A DNA stretch of 17,898 nt from CAZLPW01 sp964561495 (GTDB lineage: Bacteria > Fidelibacterota > Marinisomatia > Marinisomatales > UBA1611). Where the stretch lies: assembly GCA_964561495.1 (NCBI GenBank), contig CAZLPW010000040.1, positions 1 to 17,898 on the forward strand, given 5' to 3'. Positions 14,268 to 17,898 of the stretch are shown here, piece after piece. The notes under the pieces were generated by a model. That model was not told the origin of the DNA. It searched no databases and saw only the letters and a program-made list of their open reading frames with translations. Within the stretch, counting starts at the first letter, position 1; every line of letters begins with the position of its first letter. The position numbers and the translations under genes were made by a program.

Positions 14268-14684
14268 ATGAAAAACAGAATTCTTTTTTTATTATTGTTT
14301 GGATATTTGAATGGTCAGATGAATACTGGAAATGACATTTTTACGGCCCTGAATTCTGTAAATGAAACAGAACGGAATTACGCAAAATATTTTATAACTG
14401 GATATATAACTGGACATAAAAATGCTTTAGATAGCTTTAATCCATACAATAAGTTTGAAGAAAGAAAGCCCAATGATATCAAATATAACAAAATGCTTGA
14501 GTCTCAAATTAATAAACTTAAAATGTATCCTGAGCAGTTGATGATAAATTGGGATATGATTTTTGAAATTATTGATAGGTATCTAAGATTATATCCTGAT
14601 AGGAGACATGAAAACATAGACATATTAATCAGGAATGCGATGAACGAGGTTTACCTATTGGAAGAAAAAATAGATAAAAAATAG
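14268..14684 (+). CDS. Small secreted protein, Rap1a/Tai-like (hypothetical)
   Basis: This is a 138-residue protein. Residues 1-17 (M-K-N-R then ILFLLLFGYLNG) look like a signal peptide, so it is probably periplasmic. The rest is mostly helical: Y-F-I-T-G-Y-I-T-G-H-K-N-A-L early on and, near the end, W-D-M-I-F-E-I-I-D-R-Y-L-R-L-Y-P-D-R-R-H followed by ILIRNAMNEVY. This order (GYIxG..AL, then a conserved helix, RYL..YP..RH and a final (A)M..(V/A)Y helix) resembles the Rap1a/Tai immunity-protein fold, although the cysteines that usually staple that fold are absent. I regard the fold as plausible, not established; the function is unknown. The gap to the Nudix gene is 22 bases, and its strong ribosome site suggests higher translation than its neighbours. 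Confidence 0.7.
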   Translation: MKNRILFLLLFGYLNGQMNTGNDIFTALNSVNETERNYAKYFITGYITGHKNALDSFNPYNKFEERKPNDIKYNKMLESQINKLKMYPEQLMINWDMIFEIIDRYLRLYPDRRHENIDILIRNAMNEVYLLEEKIDKK

Positions 14685-14696
14685 CTATCACTTATA

Positions 14697-15046
14697 TTAT
14701 TCAAAATTATATGATATACCTAATATATTGATCTGTTCTGGATCCGACTTCTTTAAATCTTCCATTTTATATGTATAAAAAACTTTCATTTTTTTTTATT
14801 TGGGAGATCAATATTAGGACCAAGTGAAATTCCATATTCATCAAATATGTATCGATTTAATTCATATAGACAGTAAAATATTTCTGCAGATATGTAAGAG
14901 TCGAATTTTTTATTTATTTTAGATAATACAGAAATCTTATTTCTAAAAATATCATTTAAAAATATACTTTCTAGATATATTTTTTGAAACTTCAATCTGT
15001 ATTTAAATGCTAATGGTTTGAGACTATCATTTGATTGAGTTTTTGA
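14697..15046 (-). pseudogene. Probable frameshifted, N-terminally truncated gene remnant
   Basis: The minus strand holds two short frames that read like one protein C-terminus. Frame 1 is open from 15046 down to the TGA at 14786-14788; it contains protein-like sequence (FKYRLKFQKIYLESIF, AEIFYCLYELNRYIFDEYG, LGPNIDLPNKKK). It has no ATG; the only initiator is a TTG at 14995 without a ribosome site, and open codons continue 17 residues upstream to a TAA at 15047-15049. Frame 2 starts at an ATG that overlaps the frame 1 stop (14787-14789) and reads MKVFYTYKMEDLKKSDPEQ then INILGISYNFE to a TAA at 14697. The two frames meet at a run of nine A residues, a classic slippage site, so a one-base indel could join them. 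No family was recognised. Alternatives are a small TTG-started gene, or chance open frames in AT-rich DNA. Confidence 0.4.
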
Positions 15047-15059
15047 TTAGGTTTTAAAT

Positions 15060-15545
15060 ATGAAACAAAAGCGTAATGATAACTGTTCCTGTGGTAGTGG
15101 CAAAAAGTATAAAGTTTGCCATGGGAAAACTGAGAGCTCATCAAATAATTTAGTCTACTTAGTTGCAGGTGCGGTCGTAGCTGTTTTTATTTTTTTATTT
15201 TTTGGAGTATCTGACTCTGCTATTGAAAACACACCAGTGTCTCAGTCACCGATATTGCCATATTCGAATAGAGGTACTCCTAAGCCATCTGGAACTGCTC
15301 CGCCAGGAAAAGTTTGGTCAGAAGAGCATGGACATTGGCACGATGCACCAAAACAAGTTTCAGGCCCGATTGAGAACAGGCCCAAGAGGATTGCGCCTCC
15401 TAATAATCCTGATAAAAACAATCCACCCCCAGGTAAGGTATGGTCAGAGGAGCACGGACACTTTCATGATGACCCTAAAAAAAAATCTAACCCAATTAAG
15501 ATTACTCCAAAGCAGGTCAATCCATCTGAAAAGAAAATTAATTAG
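15060..15545 (+). CDS. Membrane-anchored SEC-C motif protein with twin GKVWSEEHGHxHD motifs
   Basis: The protein has 161 residues. Residues 9-22 (CSCGSGKKYKVCHG) are a SEC-C zinc motif (C-x-C-x8-C-H), as found at the end of SecA and in many small proteins. A single membrane helix follows at about 31-50 (LVYLVAGAVVAVFIFLFFGV). The basic N-terminus suggests that the zinc end stays in the cytoplasm and the tail is outside. The tail is Pro/Lys/Asn rich and disordered-looking, and carries two near-identical 17-residue units: residues 81-97 (with EEHGHWHD) and 123-139 (with EEHGHFHD). Each has three His and several acids, so metal binding is plausible. The ATG is preceded only by a weak TTAGG. Function unknown; the SEC-C and membrane calls are firm. 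It may act as an adaptor between a cytoplasmic partner and the periplasm, but that is speculation. Confidence 0.85.
   Translation: MKQKRNDNCSCGSGKKYKVCHGKTESSSNNLVYLVAGAVVAVFIFLFFGVSDSAIENTPVSQSPILPYSNRGTPKPSGTAPPGKVWSEEHGHWHDAPKQVSGPIENRPKRIAPPNNPDKNNPPPGKVWSEEHGHFHDDPKKKSNPIKITPKQVNPSEKKIN
15300..15476 (+). repeat. Duplicated 17-residue PPGKVWSEEHGHxHDxP coding repeat
   Basis: Two coding copies lie at 15300-15350 and 15426-15476. They differ at only two residues (Trp/Phe and Ala/Asp) but at many third codon positions. This shows that the amino-acid sequence has been conserved since duplication while the DNA drifted, so the motif is functional. A 25-residue Pro/Asn/Lys spacer separates the copies. 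Confidence 0.85.
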
Positions 15546-15843
15546 CTAAGTCAGACTCAACAAGGCCAATTTTTTAAAGAAATTTTCTTTTATGGTGGTC
15601 ACAACCTAATTAACAAAAATAATTTATAAAATATAAGTACTTTGACTTTTAACCAGATGGTTTATTAACTTTAACCAACACAAGGTATCCGAGAGAGGGG
15701 ATGAAACAACCTACGGTTTTTCTTCACTTTTATAATCCTTTGTAAATAGAGCAAAATTTTGCGGAAAATTTTGTTAAAAATTAACATAACCATTTAGGGT
15801 TTTTGAAATATTGATATTTTAAAAATTCTTTGAATAGTAGATA
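15546..15843. other. Gene-free AT-rich stretch between SEC-C gene and the 98-residue gene
   Basis: No convincing gene was seen. The stretch contains a short AAAGAAA-T-TTTCTTT palindrome (15576-15590) just after the SEC-C gene; two partial direct repeats (ACTTTTAACCA near 15645 and ACTTTAACCA near 15668); a CCG...CGG hairpin-like segment (roughly 15689-15716) followed by TTTTTCTT that could be a weak terminator; a perfect TATAAT at 15731-15736 with no clear -35; and the inverted repeat listed separately. Promoters for the 98-residue gene and the potassium channel most likely lie here. Confidence 0.5.
15752..15773. repeat. Perfect 9-bp inverted repeat (CAAAATTTT-GCGG-AAAATTTTG)
   Basis: The two arms are exact reverse complements around a GCGG loop, and each arm also contains the self-complementary octamer AAAATTTT. 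It lies about 70 bases upstream of the ATG at 15844, a sensible place for an operator or a 5'-leader hairpin. It is not followed by a long T run, so it is a poor terminator. Function inferred only from shape and place. Confidence 0.5.
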
Positions 15844-16140
15844 ATGAATCAACAAGAATTCAAAATATTTATCACTCAGAGGTGGGATCATTTCAAGACA
15901 AGGTCTCTTGAAAATAAGATGAACGCCTGGATGGATGAAATTCGAAAAGAAAGGAGCACAAAAGAGCTAGACGCTTTTGTTGTTATCGATAAGGTAAACA
16001 CCCATCAGGTTGGCGATGGGAATACAATGGTTGTTGTTGTCTATAGGGTGGAGTTTGATGAGCGAATACCAACTGATAGTAGGTCTGATGTGGGAAATTC
16101 TAGTGAAGATAAAAATAAAGTAGTAAACGAAAGTGGCTAG
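15844..16140 (+). CDS. Hypothetical 98-residue protein upstream of potassium channel
   Basis: I do not recognise a family. The protein is soluble-looking: an N-terminal helical half (QRWDHFKTRSLENKMNAWMDEIRKER), then a beta-type segment (LDAFVVIDKV, a G-D-G turn, and TMVVVVYRVEF), and a polar Asn/Asp/Ser/Lys tail. No signal peptide or membrane helix. The start is an ATG without a visible Shine-Dalgarno site. Its last 8 bases overlap the GTG start of the channel gene, which lacks its own ribosome site, so the channel is probably made by translational coupling; this overlap and the ordinary amino-acid composition are the main reasons to regard the frame as a real gene. It could be a channel-associated regulator, but only the gene order suggests this. 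Confidence 0.7.
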   Translation: MNQQEFKIFITQRWDHFKTRSLENKMNAWMDEIRKERSTKELDAFVVIDKVNTHQVGDGNTMVVVVYRVEFDERIPTDSRSDVGNSSEDKNKVVNESG

Positions 16141-16942
16141 TCTTAAAAAGAGAATAAAGGTACTCATTTATGGTACCGATACCCCCGCTGGGAAGCTATT
16201 TGATATAGTATTAATCGTAACAATTATTTTGAGTATTTTTACTGTCCTATTTGAGAGTGTCCCAGAATATTCGTCGAAATATTTAACTATCTTCAACATT
16301 GCGGAGTGGTTTTTCACAGTATTATTTACCATTGAATATCTTTTAAGAATATATTGTATTAGACTTGCATCTAGTTATATTTTCAGTTTTTATGGTATTA
16401 TTGATCTATTATCTATATTACCAAGTTATTTGAGTTTTATATTTCCAGGAGCAAATGTTCTAAGAGTTATTAGAGTGATTAGGGTGCTAAGGGTCTTTCG
16501 TGTTCTTAAGCTTGTGCAATATGTAGGAGAGGCAGAGTTGCTCGCTAGTGCTCTTATTGCAAGTAAAAGAAAAATATTTATCTTTTTATTTTATATTATA
16601 AATATAGTGGTAATTCTGGGATCTCTCATGTACTTAATTGAGGGAGAAAAGGCTGGGTTTGACAGTATTCCTAGGAGTATTTACTGGGCGATAGTGACCC
16701 TAACTACGGTAGGTTATGGTGACATAAGCCCATTAACAAGTACTGGCCAAGCTGTTGCGGCAATTGTTATGATAATTGGTTATAGCATCATTGCAGTCCC
16801 TACCGGTATTGTTAGTTCCGAATTAAACAATATATCAAAAAAGAGGAAAGGCTATCGTGACTGTATGGTATGCGAGAACAAAAAGATCAAGGTCGGCTCT
16901 ATATACTGTAGCAATTGCGGCGCACACTTAGAAAAGAGATAA
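16133..16942 (+). CDS. Voltage-gated potassium channel (6TM) with C-terminal zinc ribbon
   Basis: This 269-residue inner-membrane channel has all six segments: S1 ~23-43, S2 ~56-76 (acidic E68), S3 ~84-104 (D91), S4 ~108-127, S5 ~147-169 and S6 ~205-227. S4 is an intact voltage sensor with R111, R114, R117, R120, R123 and K126, one charge every third residue. The pore loop carries the potassium filter T192-V-G-Y-G-D197, and the A221-V-P223-T gate bend is present in S6. Most proteins of this type form tetramers. Beyond S6 the chain ends in C244-M-V-C247 ... C259-S-N-C262-G-A-H, a small zinc ribbon in the cytoplasm that could bind a partner or sense redox or zinc. The start is a GTG overlapping the upstream gene by 8 bases. 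The gene is convergent with the hydrolase gene downstream. Confidence 0.95.
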   Translation: MASLKKRIKVLIYGTDTPAGKLFDIVLIVTIILSIFTVLFESVPEYSSKYLTIFNIAEWFFTVLFTIEYLLRIYCIRLASSYIFSFYGIIDLLSILPSYLSFIFPGANVLRVIRVIRVLRVFRVLKLVQYVGEAELLASALIASKRKIFIFLFYIINIVVILGSLMYLIEGEKAGFDSIPRSIYWAIVTLTTVGYGDISPLTSTGQAVAAIVMIIGYSIIAVPTGIVSSELNNISKKRKGYRDCMVCENKKIKVGSIYCSNCGAHLEKR

Positions 16943-17011
16943 AGATATAAATAGAATTACTTTTGATAATTACAAATAGGACTAAGTCAAGCTAGAAAAA
17001 TTTTAGTTTAA

Positions 17012-17898
17012 TCATTTAAACTTGGGATAGTGATTGCTGTGCATCTTTAGTCTAGTAACTATTCCCTCAGAATCTGTATCAAAAACATATGCTTCACCTA
17101 GCTCTCCATCTTTACGTATTCGTTTGAATGTGTTTTCTTTGATATACTTTAGTCTAATTATATCGTCCGTTGGTTTTTCTGTTGGTAAATAAATTGCCGC
17201 GAGACCACCTTCCCAAGGAAATATCGCTATCTCTCCCCACCATGGTAGGGAGAGATAGGAGCCGATATACTTTTCAAATTTTGAATCTAAAATTGTATCA
17301 GAGGAATTTGAATCTAGTGCAGCTTCTACCGCAGGCGAAATTATTTTATAAATATTGCTTGTATATGATCCTGCATTTAAACCGTTGGCGTTTGCCATAA
17401 ATATTGCAGAAATTTTTGAATCAGGTTGAATAATAAAGCTTGATCTATAGCCTGGGCAATTTCCTCCGTGACCAACAAACTTTTTTTCATTTTCTCTCCA
17501 AACTGCAAAACCAAGTCCCCATGCAGGATCCCAATCGTCATCAAGCCAGTGCACACGGTACATTTCTCTTAAGGTATTAGGCTCTAAAACCTTGTCTTTT
17601 TTGTTTTGTAGTATCCGAAACTGCCAGGAAGCAAATTTTGCCAAATCCTCAACGCTAGAGCTAAATCCAGCAGCGGGGCTAATATCCTGAGGATCAAATA
17701 GCGGGACTATTGATCTGCCACCTTTTCTGTTTTTTGCAGTGTGGCCTATAGCTAGCTTTTTACCATATAAGTTTTTTGGCATATAGGTGCGAGTATTTTT
17801 CATTTTTAATGGGCCCAATATAAATTTTGATATATAGGTATCAAAATTCAATCCAGAAACTTCAGAAACGATTTCACCTGCAAGTGTCAGTCCTAGGT
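17012..17898 (-). CDS. Serine beta-lactamase-like hydrolase (class C / esterase type), 5' partial
   Basis: The minus-strand frame stays open to the right window edge, so the start is missing; the first visible residues are LGLTLAGEIVSEVSG, just after where the family's Y-x-N motif would sit. The upstream Ser-x-x-Lys and signal peptide must lie outside. Family features that are visible: the ISKFILGPLKMKNTR helix, the SPAAGFSSSVEDLAKFASW segment, WGLGFAVW, and the third motif region V-G-H-G-G-N-C-P-G-Y-R-S (His-x-Gly in place of the K-T-G of true beta-lactamases). A C-terminal extension (about residue 190 of the visible part onward) reads as a beta-rich domain ending HYPKFK, as in many such esterases and peptidases. 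Substrate is unknown; a true beta-lactam hydrolase is less likely than an esterase or D-peptidase. It converges on the potassium-channel gene, with 69 bases between the stops. Confidence 0.9.
   Translation of the reverse strand, partial: LGLTLAGEIVSEVSGLNFDTYISKFILGPLKMKNTRTYMPKNLYGKKLAIGHTAKNRKGGRSIVPLFDPQDISPAAGFSSSVEDLAKFASWQFRILQNKKDKVLEPNTLREMYRVHWLDDDWDPAWGLGFAVWRENEKKFVGHGGNCPGYRSSFIIQPDSKISAIFMANANGLNAGSYTSNIYKIISPAVEAALDSNSSDTILDSKFEKYIGSYLSLPWWGEIAIFPWEGGLAAIYLPTEKPTDDIIRLKYIKENTFKRIRKDGELGEAYVFDTDSEGIVTRLKMHSNHYPKFK

Noticed and set aside
15202..15549. 115-codon alternative frame inside the SEC-C gene
   Set aside because: The main frame contains a clear zinc motif, membrane helix and conserved repeats with synonymous drift. 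The alternative has none and no ribosome site.
16992..17006. CTAGAAAAATTTTAG hairpin between the convergent channel and hydrolase genes, as a bidirectional terminator
   Set aside because: The stem is six pairs, nearly all A-T, with one G-T pair. It is too weak to call in DNA of this composition, though its location is right.
1..17898. CRISPR array, insertion sequence, phage or integron elements
   Set aside because: No regularly spaced identical repeats, transposase or integrase-like frames or terminal inverted repeats were seen. The repeats present are diverged protein-coding repeats.

Overview
The window is an AT-rich stretch of bacterial chromosome. The best lineage clue is the end of the first gene: the protein closes with a QNYPNPFNP-type C-terminal sorting domain, as in proteins exported by the type IX (Por) secretion system in Bacteroidota, Ignavibacteria, Marinimicrobia (SAR406) and relatives. 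Together with DxNxNGxxDxGE-type acidic loops, frequent TTG starts and the AT-rich base composition, this makes a marine Marinimicrobia-like bacterium my preferred guess. That is inference, not proof. No integrase, transposase, CRISPR array or phage gene is visible.

Layout, left to right. (1) Bases 3-11768 are one reading frame of more than 3,900 codons, open at the left window edge. It encodes a giant secreted multidomain protein with a chain of about 11 Ig-like units, then a higher-order Z-X-Y-Z-X-Y-Z module array, then diverged larger domains, cadherin-like units, a non-repetitive domain and the sorting domain. (2) A TPR lipoprotein gene overlaps its stop codon by 4 bases (ATGA), so the two are probably translationally coupled. 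tadA (tRNA adenosine deaminase) follows 9 bases later. (3) A tRNA-Ser(CGA) gene is followed on the same strand by yjbQ (UPF0047 / secondary thiamine-phosphate synthase), a Nudix hydrolase and a small secreted protein resembling the Rap1a/Tai fold. (4) 14697-15046 on the minus strand looks like the frameshifted, headless remains of a gene. (5) Next come a membrane-anchored SEC-C zinc-motif protein with a duplicated His-rich motif, a roughly 300-base gene-free stretch with a perfect inverted repeat, a 98-residue unknown protein, and a six-transmembrane voltage-gated potassium channel that overlaps it and ends in a zinc ribbon. (6) At the right edge a serine beta-lactamase-like hydrolase lies on the minus strand, convergent with the channel and cut by the window end before its catalytic Ser-x-x-Lys.

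The genes do not form one obvious pathway. The most coherent unit is the giant surface protein plus its coupled lipoprotein. The rest is a mix of housekeeping (tadA, tRNA, yjbQ, Nudix) and envelope genes. The most novel material is the internal architecture of the giant protein, the SEC-C membrane protein with its twin GKVWSEEHGH motifs, the minus-strand gene remnant, and the coupled small-protein/potassium-channel pair.
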